A stretch of DNA of 64,000 nt from Bacillota bacterium (GTDB lineage Bacteria; Bacillota; Clostridia; Christensenellales; Pumilibacteraceae): contig WRAY01000005.1 of the NCBI GenBank assembly GCA_009779975.1, positions 1 to 64,000 on the forward strand, in the 5' to 3' direction. Below, in pieces: positions 47,378 to 56,764 of the stretch. The notes under the pieces are model-generated. The model did not search any database. It worked only from the letters and a program-made list of their open reading frames with translations, and had not been told where the DNA came from. The translations under genes and the position numbers were made by a program. The stretch's first letter is position 1; each line of letters starts with the position of its first letter.

Positions 47378-48595
47378 ATGACAAAAAAACTACTTACTCC
47401 AAGCCAAAAACAACGAGCAATGATAATGTGGTTAGAAGAAAAACAAAATATAGAAAAAGTCATGTCAAGATTTAATTGTTCACTTCGCTCTATGAGATAT
47501 TGGAAAAAGCGTTGGAGCGGCACGGCTGATAGTTTGAAAAGAGATACAAGTAAACCACGAAAAAATCATCCAAACGCACATACTAAAAAAGAAAGAAAGC
47601 AGATAGAAAAAATAATAAGGAAAAATCCTGAAATAAGTTATGCGGAGTTACTTGGTGAACTTCGCATAAAGTTTTCTTATTCAAGGACATATCTTGGACT
47701 AAGACGATTTATTAATAAAAACTTAAAGCACATAATTCCAAAACAAGATTACACAAAACATATTGCAAAGCCATATAATACACCGCCAATGTTAGGAATA
47801 AAAATGCAAATGGATATAAAGTTTATTCCTAAACTTTGCTATATCGGAAACGACCCCGAAAACGAATATTATCAATTTACCATGATAGATGAGACAACTC
47901 GTGAGCGATTTATTTATCCCTATCGTGATAAAAGTTCTTATTCAGCAAGAGATTTTATCTCTCGTTCCTTAGCGTATTTTGGTTATCTGCCATACTTTAT
48001 GCAAACTGACAATGATTATGCTTTTGTTCATCCGAAAGGAACAGGGCATGGCAAAGAACATTTAGTGACAGCACTAACAAGAAAACTTAATATTCAACAT
48101 GTTTTAATTCGTCCCTATACTCCAAGACACAATGGAAAAGTTGAACGCTCTCACCGCACCGACAATACAAGATTTTATTCAAAACTTCAATTCAAATCTT
48201 ATCACGAATTAAAAATAAAAATGGAAAAATGGTGTATCACCTACAATAACACTCCCTCGTCAACATTACGAAACAAGTTCGGAAAAAGAACATGGCAAAG
48301 TCCAATTCAAAAAAGAGAAGAACTTCTTGAGCAACTCCATGAAAACAAAAACAATTTCAAGATAGAGTTTGAAGCAAAGCACAAACCAAAGAAACTAGAA
48401 GCACGAAATAAAACGGATCTACCTTCAACCAAAAAATTAAAAAAGGTTATTATCCGGTGTATTCGCTTTTTAGAAGAAAAGCCAGTTGATGGAGAAATAA
48501 AATATTCTCTTACTAAAAATGTAACTCTTGACAAAAGAGTAAAACAACCACTCGTCAATCCCTATCCGAAACTAAGAATAATTCAAGCAGCCTAA
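47378..48595 (+). CDS. DDE transposase (IS481/IS3-like rve core)
   Basis: 405 residues. N-terminal HTH (SQKQRAMIMWLEEKQNIEKV ... RFNCSLRSMRYWKKRW), then an rve integrase core with catalytic residues in IKMQMDIKFI (D), YFMQTDNDYAF (D) and RHNGKVERSHRTDN (E), and a basic C-terminal tail. The core pattern (GKVERSHRTDNxRFY) is seen in IS481-type transposases. The frame is intact. Clear terminal inverted repeats were not found by eye; a 22-bp palindrome lies 53 nt downstream. It marks the right side of the accessory island. Confidence 0.88.
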   Translation: MTKKLLTPSQKQRAMIMWLEEKQNIEKVMSRFNCSLRSMRYWKKRWSGTADSLKRDTSKPRKNHPNAHTKKERKQIEKIIRKNPEISYAELLGELRIKFSYSRTYLGLRRFINKNLKHIIPKQDYTKHIAKPYNTPPMLGIKMQMDIKFIPKLCYIGNDPENEYYQFTMIDETTRERFIYPYRDKSSYSARDFISRSLAYFGYLPYFMQTDNDYAFVHPKGTGHGKEHLVTALTRKLNIQHVLIRPYTPRHNGKVERSHRTDNTRFYSKLQFKSYHELKIKMEKWCITYNNTPSSTLRNKFGKRTWQSPIQKREELLEQLHENKNNFKIEFEAKHKPKKLEARNKTDLPSTKKLKKVIIRCIRFLEEKPVDGEIKYSLTKNVTLDKRVKQPLVNPYPKLRIIQAA

Positions 48596-48647
48596 AAAAT
48601 TTATCTGGCTAACTATTTCAAAAAAAATTAATTTGAACCAAAAAGTT

Positions 48648-48669
48648 TCTCTTCCCCTAGGGGAAGAGA
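48648..48669. repeat. Perfect 22-bp palindrome downstream of the transposase
   Basis: tctcttcccc plus ta plus its complement ggggaagaga, without a loop. GC-rich against an AT-rich background. It could act as a terminator in RNA, a cruciform, or an IS end/target feature. Confidence 0.6.
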
Positions 48670-48815
48670 CTGTTACTCTATACCTATAAATTACCTTTAC
48701 CAAACTAACTACTAACAAAAACTAATTAAAAAGGGATAAAAAAATAATTTAAAAAACTTTCAAAAAACAGTGCAAATATAATTGACACATCTACAGTGAA
48801 GTATATAAAAATCAC

Positions 48816-48895
48816 TTGACAAATATATTTTTATTGTATATTCTTATAATGATACAGTGTGTAATGCAGTGTTATCAAAGGAGAATAAAAAAAAG
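48816..48895 (+). promoter_or_regulatory. Conserved promoter/leader of the paralogous lipoprotein pair
   Basis: cttgacaaatatattttt is followed by an AT-rich -10 region, then gttatcaaaggagaataaaa. The same string, with the same spacing to the ATG, occurs at 50361-50428 before paralogue B (TTGACA 50362-50367, TATTAT 50385-50390). The regulatory region was duplicated with the gene. Confidence 0.65.
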
Positions 48896-50029
48896 ATGAA
48901 AAAGGTAAAAATGTTACTAATGATGAGCGTAGTTTTCGCACTCGCTCTAGTTGCGTTCGTGGGTTGTGGTGGTGCTGCTACTACTTCTCACAGAGGTTAT
49001 ACTCAAACAGGAAGTTTTACTGCTGTCGAGTCAACCTTTACTATGATGTCTCATGCTGAATACAGAGCCCTTAGCGACACTTGGAGTGACCTTGAAACTG
49101 ATGCTCAAGAAGTTGCAACTCCGTTTATAAGAGGACTAAGCGGCGGAAATTTTAGCACTGATGTAGTTGCTACTCACAGAAGACAACTTCGCAGTGTTGA
49201 TATGTTCGGCGACACTGTTTGGCCAACGCGCGGTTCTGAAAGAGAAGAAAGAGTAGCCGGACAAGGTTATTTCAACTCTCAAACAAACTGGACTTTTGTT
49301 CCTGCTGAATCATTAGGCACCAGATTGGCTGTTGCGACAACTCTTGGAATTCACACTGTTATGAACAACACGCACGGAAATGACCCTCTTTTGTGGAATG
49401 CATCTCAGTTTAACGCTATGCTTTTGCAAAGATGGAACTTAACAGGTGAGTTTGAAATGGGCGGTTGGAATGCTATGACCCAAGAAGCGCAAGATGCGGC
49501 ACTGCAAACTTCACGAGATGCTATTAGGGTTGCAATAACAACTTTAATGGTTCCTCAAGAGTATCGTGACTTAGGTTTCCATTGGATTGGAGGCAGTTTG
49601 CCGACATTTACTTTTGTTGAACTGGCAGAAGGTCACAGAGTTCAATCATCTTCTTGGTCTGGGGTTGGCGGCAGTGTCACTTTCACAAGATTCATTCGTC
49701 AAAACATAACAAGAATTGAAACTTATTTCGCTCATGCGAATGTCCGCAGCGGTCACAGAGTAGAATTTGCTCGTCCAATGCAATGGAATGCTGCTGGCAC
49801 TGATTTAGTCACCTCAACAGTAACAATTTTAAGAGATACTACAGATCACAGATTGCGTGATATGGTTGAAGTTCGCAATGTGTTCAATTTGTATGACAGA
49901 GGAAATGAAGGTGACCATTGGGTTGAGTCAACATACTTTGAAGGTCAACTATGGACTATTATGCTTATGACTGATAACGATATGTTTATGGAAGTTGCAT
50001 TCATTATTAATAAACCAGAAGGACACTAA
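48896..50029 (+). CDS. Lipoprotein of unknown function (paralogue A)
   Basis: 377 residues from ATG 48896, which has aaaggaga 8-10 nt upstream; the frame from 48857 is rejected. Lipobox AFVG-C (C about 24). The mature part lacks known domains; RRQLRSVDMFGDTVWPTRGS and SGHRVEFARPMQWNAAG are notable. The leader and signal peptide are nearly identical to the gene at 50429 (MKKVKMLLxMSVVFAxALVA), and the mature parts share order and motifs (FGDT...W / YGETQW; ARPMQW / SRHMRF), so it is a diverged tandem pair. Confidence 0.72.
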   Translation: MKKVKMLLMMSVVFALALVAFVGCGGAATTSHRGYTQTGSFTAVESTFTMMSHAEYRALSDTWSDLETDAQEVATPFIRGLSGGNFSTDVVATHRRQLRSVDMFGDTVWPTRGSEREERVAGQGYFNSQTNWTFVPAESLGTRLAVATTLGIHTVMNNTHGNDPLLWNASQFNAMLLQRWNLTGEFEMGGWNAMTQEAQDAALQTSRDAIRVAITTLMVPQEYRDLGFHWIGGSLPTFTFVELAEGHRVQSSSWSGVGGSVTFTRFIRQNITRIETYFAHANVRSGHRVEFARPMQWNAAGTDLVTSTVTILRDTTDHRLRDMVEVRNVFNLYDRGNEGDHWVESTYFEGQLWTIMLMTDNDMFMEVAFIINKPEGH

Positions 50030-50361
50030 AAACATAACAATATGAAATCAAAAAACGCTAGAACTGTTTAACAATCTAGCATGTGTGTGCCATACACTAT
50101 TAGGCAGGAGAAATTCTGACAGTCGTTGTGAGATGCAGATATTCATCATTTAGATTCAAACGGATATAGGTTTTTACATATATTAGTAAAAAAATGCCTA
50201 AACTATGAAAATGAAATGTACCTCTTTTTAAGTTTATCACTTTATTCTTATTTATAGTGTCTGAACTTTTAAGTGCATATCCAAAAATGGTTATGGCATT
50301 TTTTTAATTTTCAATGAAATTCCAACTTATAAATGAGCAGTAAAAATATTGTGAAAAATAC
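50030..50361. other. Intergenic region between the lipoprotein paralogues
   Basis: gctaga...tctagc hairpin at about 50058-50081 without a T-tract, and an aaaaatggttatggcatttt weak hairpin near 50284. No credible gene and no repeat from the three main families. Confidence 0.4.
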
Positions 50362-50428
50362 TTGACAAATATATTTTTTTATTATATTATTATGCTGATA
50401 CTATGTTATCAAAGGAGAATAAAAAAAG

Positions 50429-51685
50429 ATGAAAAAAGTAAAAATGTTGCTTTTGATGAGTGTTGTCTTCGCATTCGCACTCGTTGCATTCGTAGGTTGT
50501 GGCTTTTCGCCATCAACAGGACACAGCGGAAGAATTGCTGGAGGTTTCACTGTTCTGGATTTTGATGTGGAGTTTCGCACTTATGATCAATTCGTGGAAG
50601 TTGACAATGCTTGGGACGAGGCATTTGTTCCTGGAAATGTGCTTGAAACAAATCGTGCAAGAGCGGCTCTTCCGTTTAGAAACTCAGCAATGTTTGGGAT
50701 GCCGACTCCTTCTGCAACAAGAGTGCCGACTGAGGCAAGAGCATTTGTTTCACTAGATTCTTTATATGGAGAAACTCAATGGACTTCTTCAAATGTTACT
50801 GGAAGCAATCATGAAATAGCAGTTGGGCAAGGATTTTACATTCAGCAACTCGTTGCACACCCTGCTTCCAGCATTGAAGGAGCATCCGGTGTATTTGCAA
50901 GACATTTCACTCATACACAGATGTTTGATTGGTTCACTTTAAGTTACCCGCATGAAGGAATTCCCCCAACGAACTGGACAACTATTGGATCAAATCTTGC
51001 TATTGCTTTGGGTGATAGATGGAATGCGGTTAGAGCAAATGAAGCAAATCTTACTCCTCGGTCGCTTGAAGAACTTCTTCGAGATCGTGCTGCAAATAGA
51101 GAGGTAATGATGAGAGTTATGAATCAGCATATTTTACACCCTAGTATGAGAGCAATGGGCTATGAATTTATTAACACGAATCCTGTCGAAAGCACAAGTA
51201 ATCCGTTTAATATGTTTACGATAGTTGATTCGGCTCCTGATTCAGAAAATGAAAATTTGGTTTTTGTTCATAATATTATTCCAACAACTCACTCTATTCG
51301 TTTGAGTAGGCACATGAGATTCACCGCTAGAAGCATTAGGACTTATCAAAATGAAGGCAGGATTGATGAGAATGCAACTGAAAGAGTTGTGCATAAATCG
51401 TTAGCGGCTAATGGTATTGATCATATAACTTCTGGTGCTTTTTATGTTTTAGAAGGTGAGTACTCTTATGAAGGGCTCGTATATGCTCTTCATCCGATAA
51501 TTCCTGAAACCACTAGAAGAGCAGTTCAAATGACTAGCATCTTAGAAACTACAATGACTTCGACTTATATAGACGGTCAAGTTCGAACCGTAACTTTCCA
51601 AATTAGAGGGCAAAACACCGAAGGTGCAACTGCTCCGCTTATTGAAACAACCTCAATGACATTTCTAATCGACAGACCTCACTAG
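50429..51685 (+). CDS. Lipoprotein of unknown function (paralogue B)
   Basis: 418 residues; lipobox AFVG-C. The mature part begins GFSPSTGHSGRIAGGFTVLD and is mainly beta/loop with a helical segment near GDRWNAVRANEANLTPRSLE. Related to paralogue A by leader, signal peptide and motif order. No enzymatic signature. Closed by the strong bidirectional terminator at 51704. Confidence 0.72.
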   Translation: MKKVKMLLLMSVVFAFALVAFVGCGFSPSTGHSGRIAGGFTVLDFDVEFRTYDQFVEVDNAWDEAFVPGNVLETNRARAALPFRNSAMFGMPTPSATRVPTEARAFVSLDSLYGETQWTSSNVTGSNHEIAVGQGFYIQQLVAHPASSIEGASGVFARHFTHTQMFDWFTLSYPHEGIPPTNWTTIGSNLAIALGDRWNAVRANEANLTPRSLEELLRDRAANREVMMRVMNQHILHPSMRAMGYEFINTNPVESTSNPFNMFTIVDSAPDSENENLVFVHNIIPTTHSIRLSRHMRFTARSIRTYQNEGRIDENATERVVHKSLAANGIDHITSGAFYVLEGEYSYEGLVYALHPIIPETTRRAVQMTSILETTMTSTYIDGQVRTVTFQIRGQNTEGATAPLIETTSMTFLIDRPH

Positions 51686-51703
51686 AATGTGATACCTATT
51701 AAT

Positions 51704-51758
51704 AAATCAAACAAAAACACCAGAACTTAAAACAAGTTCTGGTGTTTTTGTTTGATTT
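51704..51758. terminator. Strong bidirectional terminator (25-bp perfect stem)
   Basis: Arms 51704-51728 and 51734-51758 are perfectly complementary (core caccagaactt / aagttctggtg) with loop aaaac and A/T runs on both sides. Serves the convergent genes ending at 51685 and 51786. Confidence 0.9.
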
Positions 51759-51785
51759 ATTTAACAACATTTGTTATTTTAAAAA

Positions 51786-53768
51786 TCACTCTTTTAAAAC
51801 AACAATCAGTTCATCGTTTTCGTTGACTTCAAATTTTTCTTTTTTGTCTAAGGTTTCTGAAAAGAAAACATTTTTGCCGTTTTTCATTGTGCCGATAACA
51901 ACAACATTTCCTTTTGTTCCTAAATATGCACCATAAACAAAATGAGCAAGGGTTTCATAGGACATATTTTCATTTTCAAAATGAAACAGATATTTTGCCT
52001 TTTCAACATTGAGACTGATTCGAGGCGGCATTTCTGAGTAATATTTTTCAACATCTTCAGCAATTTTTGCCAAAGTCGGAATTTTGCCTTCAATAATTAA
52101 GTCGCTGAGAACTTTTTCAAACTTTGATTTTTCTCTTTTCGCAGGTCTTTTTTTGAGCCTGTCTATGTAGATTTCCAACTCATCAGTGAGAAGTTTGTGG
52201 GAACGGTCTCCTGAAATTAAGAGTTGGCGATAGAAGTATTGAGCATGTTCGTCTGAAAGTAACTTTGTTGCGAAGAAACTGATAATCTTTGTTGACACTA
52301 TAACATTTGAAACGCCAAATTCGCTAATACTCTTTTGATTGTCAGGCTCTAAAATCTCAACAATAAGTGAGAATTTTCTGTCTTTTTCTTGAATGTATTC
52401 ACTGAGTTCAACGAGTGTCAAAAACACATTATCATCATAATCTTTTTCGTAAACTGAATCATCGCTGAGTATCACAACAACGGAGTTCTCGTCTGCGAAC
52501 TCTGAAACATCTTTTGCAAAAACAACATGTTGGTCTGTTTCATACTTTTGAATACGGATGTTTTTGTGTTCTAACTCTTTGAGCATATAAGGACTTTTTT
52601 TGTTTTTTCCGATAATGAAAACAGTCAATTCTTCTTGCGGCGAATTAATCCGTGAGGGCATAACCGGAGCAATATTTGAAAGAGGTTCATACCTTTTTTT
52701 AGATGCCTCTTTAACACCCAAAGAGAGAACAAAAGTTTTGTCAAAAAGTGTGCCGACAGGAATTCCTTCGTTGTGTGTTTTTAAATATTCTTCATGGTCA
52801 ATCCTGTCAATCGGATAAAATGAACTACCAGTAGAAGAAAGAATATATCCCAAAACATTAGGAATTTGAGGGCAAAGTATTGAAATCGCCAAAAATTGCC
52901 CTAACTTTCGATTGTGAGAAAATGCTTGAATACTCTTATTCATAAGTCCCGGAATTAGCGGCACTGTTCTTCTGACAAGTTGTGCCGTTTCATAAGCATC
53001 ACATTCAACTCCGATAGGGCAGTGAGGAGATATGTCAAAGTGAGACAATTTCAAAATTTGTTTTACTATGTCATAGTCCTTTGCACCCTCTTGATGCATT
53101 ATCAAAATGCCTTTTGCACTCTCAATCGAAACATCCTCTAACTCACAAATTTGAAAAGGATTTCCTTTGCGAACGACAAGTTTCAGTGTTCCTTTTGGTT
53201 TGTGGTCAATCATTGAGAGTTCACTTTCTAAGTCCGACCTTATCATTTCCCTTGTTTTGTCTGAAATAATAAGAACAGTTTCTTTTTGGCATGAACACAT
53301 CAAGTCAACCAAAATGGAAGTCACTTCGTTGTTGTAGTTGAGTATCACGATATGGTCATCAAGTCTTAACTTTCCTTTACCTTCGCCTTTAGAGGTTATG
53401 TAGGAGCGAAAAGATGTAGTAACGGTTGCAATGACAGTACCGGTGAACAAAAACAAGCCGACAAAAACAACAATAAGAGCAAGGGTTATAAGCGGAAATG
53501 GAAGTCCGACGGTTGAGTTAGGAACAATCAGCCACATAACTGTTGCGGCAAACGCTGTGAAAAAATTCTGAAAGGTTTCAGGGCGTGTGGCGTGCAGATA
53601 AAGTTCAGGGTCGCTTGGTGCAATTGCCATTGCAACCAGTGTTGCAACAATTACAAACAGCAAATTGACAAACAGCAACAGTCCAATTGTCACGACAACA
53701 GGCCGCTTCGACATCGTAACGGTAAAAGACGAAAACATCTTTCTAAATAATGCAGTAATTCTCTTCAT
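51786..53768 (-). CDS. CASTOR/POLLUX-like ion channel with RCK/TrkA-N domains
   Basis: 660 residues. N-terminal TM segments (VVVTIGLLLFVNLLFVIVAT; LITLALIVVFVGLFLFTGTV) flank a pore-like stretch (FTAFAATVMWLIVPNSTVGL), then two large cytosolic Rossmann-type modules (DDHIVILNYNNEVTSILVDL; LTVFIIGKNKKSPYMLKELE) typical of the CASTOR/POLLUX/SYM8 family, and a C-terminal TrkA-C-like end. Plant homologues pass K+/Ca2+; bacterial homologues are uncharacterised. Divergent from mscS across a repeat-rich gap, suggesting an osmotic or ion-balance locus. Confidence 0.85.
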   Translation of the reverse strand: MKRITALFRKMFSSFTVTMSKRPVVVTIGLLLFVNLLFVIVATLVAMAIAPSDPELYLHATRPETFQNFFTAFAATVMWLIVPNSTVGLPFPLITLALIVVFVGLFLFTGTVIATVTTSFRSYITSKGEGKGKLRLDDHIVILNYNNEVTSILVDLMCSCQKETVLIISDKTREMIRSDLESELSMIDHKPKGTLKLVVRKGNPFQICELEDVSIESAKGILIMHQEGAKDYDIVKQILKLSHFDISPHCPIGVECDAYETAQLVRRTVPLIPGLMNKSIQAFSHNRKLGQFLAISILCPQIPNVLGYILSSTGSSFYPIDRIDHEEYLKTHNEGIPVGTLFDKTFVLSLGVKEASKKRYEPLSNIAPVMPSRINSPQEELTVFIIGKNKKSPYMLKELEHKNIRIQKYETDQHVVFAKDVSEFADENSVVVILSDDSVYEKDYDDNVFLTLVELSEYIQEKDRKFSLIVEILEPDNQKSISEFGVSNVIVSTKIISFFATKLLSDEHAQYFYRQLLISGDRSHKLLTDELEIYIDRLKKRPAKREKSKFEKVLSDLIIEGKIPTLAKIAEDVEKYYSEMPPRISLNVEKAKYLFHFENENMSYETLAHFVYGAYLGTKGNVVVIGTMKNGKNVFFSETLDKKEKFEVNENDELIVVLKE

Positions 53769-53792
53769 GTCGACATTTTAACATATGACAAA

Positions 53793-53966
53793 TAACATTG
53801 TCAAGTGTCTTCGACACTTTTGTGAGAAATTGCTACTACATGTAATTCTCCAAATGTAATTCTCCCACAAAGGGGTCGAAAACCCTTGACAAGGGTCTTC
53901 GACCCCTTTGTTGGGGTTGTTCTAGTAACAGCAATATCCAACAAGAGTTTTGAAAACACTTGACAT
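53793..53966. repeat. Pair of TCGA-palindrome elements
   Basis: Copy 1: ttgtcaagtgtcttcgacac then ttttgtgagaaattgctac. Copy 2: cccttgacaagggtcttcga (53890-53909), ccctttgttggggttg, ctagtaacagcaatatccaa, caagagttttgaaaacactt-gaca. Between them are inverted pieces (cccacaaaggggtcgaaaac). The gap 53769-53989 holds no gene. Confidence 0.8.
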
Positions 53967-53989
53967 GTGATTTTTCACCTGAAAAACGC

Positions 53990-54018
53990 TTGACGAATTT
54001 TTTGTAGTGTGATATCTT
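53990..54018 (+). promoter_or_regulatory. mscS promoter
   Basis: TTGACG (53990-53995), 17-nt spacer, TATCTT (54013-54018); aagga ribosome binding site at 54028-54032. Confidence 0.7.
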
Positions 54019-54044
54019 AATAGAATAAGGAAAATAATATTAAC

Positions 54045-55214
54045 ATGGCAACTCAAAAACACAAGAAAGACACGACACAGAAAGAGACAAAGCAAGAAGA
54101 AGTTTGTCAAGAAGAAGAAAAAAAGAATAGCAAGATGAAAGAGAAACTCTCAAAATTTGTTCCTATATTTGGAACACCGAATTTTGATTGTCCAAAAAAT
54201 CTAGCAGTATATTTGGAGAAAAAACGCAAGAAAAAAATTAGAAACATGATTATCTTTGCAATATTTTCTGCCATAGTTTTGTCTGTATTTATTTTATCAT
54301 TGCTCGTGGAGCCAATTTTTGGAACATATTCATCAATAACCGCTTTTGTAAATAGGCATATTTTGCAAAACGCATATGAATATGTGAGAAATGCTGAGAC
54401 AGGATACTATGAGCAGGTCGCTATTCTCGGACATCCTGCAATAAGAAGTGTAGTTGTTGTTTCAGTTGGATATATTATCATAACTCTAGCCAGTGTTATA
54501 GTTAAACTTTTTGCTGTTGGAAACGCTAACAAAAGAAGAAGAACTGTTGTGTCGCTTGCATCTAGTATGATAAAATATATCGGTTATGTTATTGTGCTTA
54601 TTATGATGCTTAATGTCTGGGGCGTAAACCCTGCAATACTTGCAACAATAGTCGGTGCATTGGGTATTGCTCTAGGTTTTGGTGCGCAAGGTCTTATTAG
54701 CGACCTTTTGACAGGGTTGTTCTTAATTTTCGAAAATGCCCTTCAAGTCGGAGACATTGTGACAGTTGACGGTTTTCGAGGCGAAGTTGAAGAAGTTGGA
54801 ATAAGAACAACTCGAATTAGAAGTGTAATAGGTGATGTTAAAGTTATCAACAACAGTCAACTTAAAAAATTCATTAACATGTCAATGCACAGAAGTTTGG
54901 CAATTTGTGATGTCACGATTGAATACGGCGAAGATGTCAAAAAGGTTGAAGAAATAATAACCGCTCATCTTGAAGTCGTTGCAGAAAAATATCCTGTCAT
55001 CAGCGAAGGTCCTTTTTACAAAGGTATTGCATTATTTAATGAAAGAGGAGTGGTTTTGAGAATAGTTGCAAAGTGTGATGAAGTTGAAAGACTGCAACTT
55101 GACCGTGACCTAAACCGTGAATTCAAACTACTATTCGACCAAAACGGAATTCGTCTTGCAGTTCCAAGAATCGACATCAGCGATGAAAAAGAAAAAAAGA
55201 CTAAGAAAAAATAA
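54045..55214 (+). CDS. MscS-family mechanosensitive channel
   Basis: 389 residues. Charged Lys/Glu N-terminus (~65 residues), three TM segments (MIIFAIFSAIVLSVFILSLL; VVVVSVGYIIITLASVIVKL; MIKYIGYVIVLIMMLNVWGV), the pore helix TIVGALGIALGFGAQGLISD with Gly/Ala packing, the beta domain motif GDIVTVDGFRGEVEEVGIRT and the C-terminal vestibule. Opens under membrane tension to release solutes. The N-terminal charged extension is longer than in E. coli MscS. Neighbour of the CASTOR/POLLUX-like channel. Confidence 0.95.
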   Translation: MATQKHKKDTTQKETKQEEVCQEEEKKNSKMKEKLSKFVPIFGTPNFDCPKNLAVYLEKKRKKKIRNMIIFAIFSAIVLSVFILSLLVEPIFGTYSSITAFVNRHILQNAYEYVRNAETGYYEQVAILGHPAIRSVVVVSVGYIIITLASVIVKLFAVGNANKRRRTVVSLASSMIKYIGYVIVLIMMLNVWGVNPAILATIVGALGIALGFGAQGLISDLLTGLFLIFENALQVGDIVTVDGFRGEVEEVGIRTTRIRSVIGDVKVINNSQLKKFINMSMHRSLAICDVTIEYGEDVKKVEEIITAHLEVVAEKYPVISEGPFYKGIALFNERGVVLRIVAKCDEVERLQLDRDLNREFKLLFDQNGIRLAVPRIDISDEKEKKTKKK

Positions 55215-55695
55215 TCCTAAAAAATTCTTTGCTATTTTCTTTTAAACATAATGTGGACTTTAAACAAAAAAGGTGGGGGGCTTGTTGTTTATAGGGCACA
55301 TCTAAATTATAGGAACTAATAATATCATTTCATTTAGGTGTGCTGTTGAAAAAACTGTAGGGGCGGCAATCTGCCGCGCGCACAATGTGAAACGACAACC
55401 ACAAACCTCGTAACAAACAACGAACCAATTAAACTGTAGGGGTGAGCAACGCGAACCCGAATACTGAACAACATAATAATGATAATCTAATCGGGCTTGC
55501 GTTGCTCGCCCCTACAATTTATTCCAACTCCCGAATATCACTCGTCAAAATAACTGTAGGGGGGGCGTAATGTCCCCTTGACACGAAGTGGGTATTTGGA
55601 TGTCAGATAGATACTGCGGGGGCGGCAACCTGCTGCCAGCACCTTAAAAATTCATAAGGAACGGTGTTTTTGCCGTCCTGAAAAAGGAACAAAAA
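55215..55695. repeat. Array of composite GC-rich repeats before pta
   Basis: About 400 nt of repeats: 55271-55365 (ggcacatctaaat ... atttaggtgtgctgttgaaa), 55357-55383 (gtaggggcggcaatctgccg), 55435-55517 (gtaggggtgagcaacgcgaa / ttgcgttgctcgcccctac) and 55556-55645 (gtaatgtccccttgacacga; tatttggatgtcagatagat; gcgggggcggcaacctgctg). The last shares ~50 nt with the U32 insertion. No gene. Confidence 0.85.
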
Positions 55696-56682
55696 ATGAA
55701 CAAACTACTCGAACAAATTAAATCTGATGCAAAAAAAGCAAACAAAACCATTGTCTTGCCTGAAGGCAATGACGAAAGGGTAATTCGTGCGGCAGAAATT
55801 ATAACAAAAGAAAAACTTGCAAAAGTTATTTTGATTGGCAATGCCGAAGAAATCAAAAAAATATGTCCGAGTGTCAATCTTGACGGCATAAAAATTGTTG
55901 ACCACAAGTCGATTGATATTTCTACATACGCAAACAAGTTATATGAACTCCGCAAAGACAAAGGAATGACCCTTGATGAAGCAAAAGAACTCTTGAAAAA
56001 AGAAATGTATTTTGGAGTTATGCTTGTTAAAATGGGCGAAGCGGACGGCTTAGTCGGCGGAGCGTGCCACTCAACAGGTGATATGCTAAGACCTGGACTT
56101 CAAATCGTAAAAACCGCCCCGGGCATTAAAACAGTGTCAAGTTGCTTTATTATGATTTGTCCTGAGAAAAAATACGGCGATGAAGGAGTTTTGGTTTTTG
56201 CGGATTGTGCTGTAAATGTTATGCCCGATGCTCAGCAATTAGCCGATATCGCACTATCAAGTGCCGAGAGTGCAAAGGCGATTGCAGGCACCACTCCAAG
56301 AGTTGCAATGCTCTCATTCTCAACAAAAGGCAGTGCCAAACACGAGTGTGCTTCAAAAGTTATCGAGGCAACGGAACTTGTTAAAAAAGCAAACCCAACG
56401 CTTCAAGTCGACGGCGAATTGCAACTGGACAGTGCAATAGTTCCGAGTGTTGCTCAACTTAAATGCAAGGAAAGTAAAGTTGCAGGCAAGGCAAATGTCC
56501 TTATTTTTCCCGACCTTCAAAGCGGAAACATCGGCTACAAACTGGTTGAAAGATTGGCAAATGCAGAAGCAATCGGTCCAATATGCCAAGGCTTCAACAA
56601 GCCGCTCAATGATTTGTCAAGAGGGTGCAGCATAGAAGATGTCGTGAATGTCACTGCAATTACTGCATTGCAAGCAAAATAA
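55696..56682 (+). CDS. pta: Phosphate acetyltransferase
   Basis: 328 residues. Converts acetyl-CoA and phosphate to acetyl phosphate; with ackA yields ATP and acetate. Family motifs: LPEGNDERVIRAAEII (about 21-36), EMYFGVMLVKMGEADGLVGG, TGDMLRPGLQIVKT, FADCAVNVMPDAQQLADIAL, MLSFSTKGSA and NVLIFPDLQSGNIGYKLVER. Short (Pta-only) form without the N-terminal regulatory domain. Ribosome binding site aaagga after the repeat array. Confidence 0.98.
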   Translation: MNKLLEQIKSDAKKANKTIVLPEGNDERVIRAAEIITKEKLAKVILIGNAEEIKKICPSVNLDGIKIVDHKSIDISTYANKLYELRKDKGMTLDEAKELLKKEMYFGVMLVKMGEADGLVGGACHSTGDMLRPGLQIVKTAPGIKTVSSCFIMICPEKKYGDEGVLVFADCAVNVMPDAQQLADIALSSAESAKAIAGTTPRVAMLSFSTKGSAKHECASKVIEATELVKKANPTLQVDGELQLDSAIVPSVAQLKCKESKVAGKANVLIFPDLQSGNIGYKLVERLANAEAIGPICQGFNKPLNDLSRGCSIEDVVNVTAITALQAK

Positions 56683-56723
56683 TTGAAAGATAACTCTCAA
56701 GAGACAATAAACATTAAATTATA

Positions 56724-56752
56724 TGTAGGGGTGGCATCTGCTGCCTGCAAGG
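56724..56752. repeat. GC-rich repeat abutting the ackA ribosome binding site
   Basis: tgtaggggtggcatctgctg then cctgcaagg; its 3' end merges into the ackA Shine-Dalgarno (aaggaga), so an RNA hairpin could influence translation. Confidence 0.65.
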
Positions 56753-56764
56753 AGAAAATAAAAA

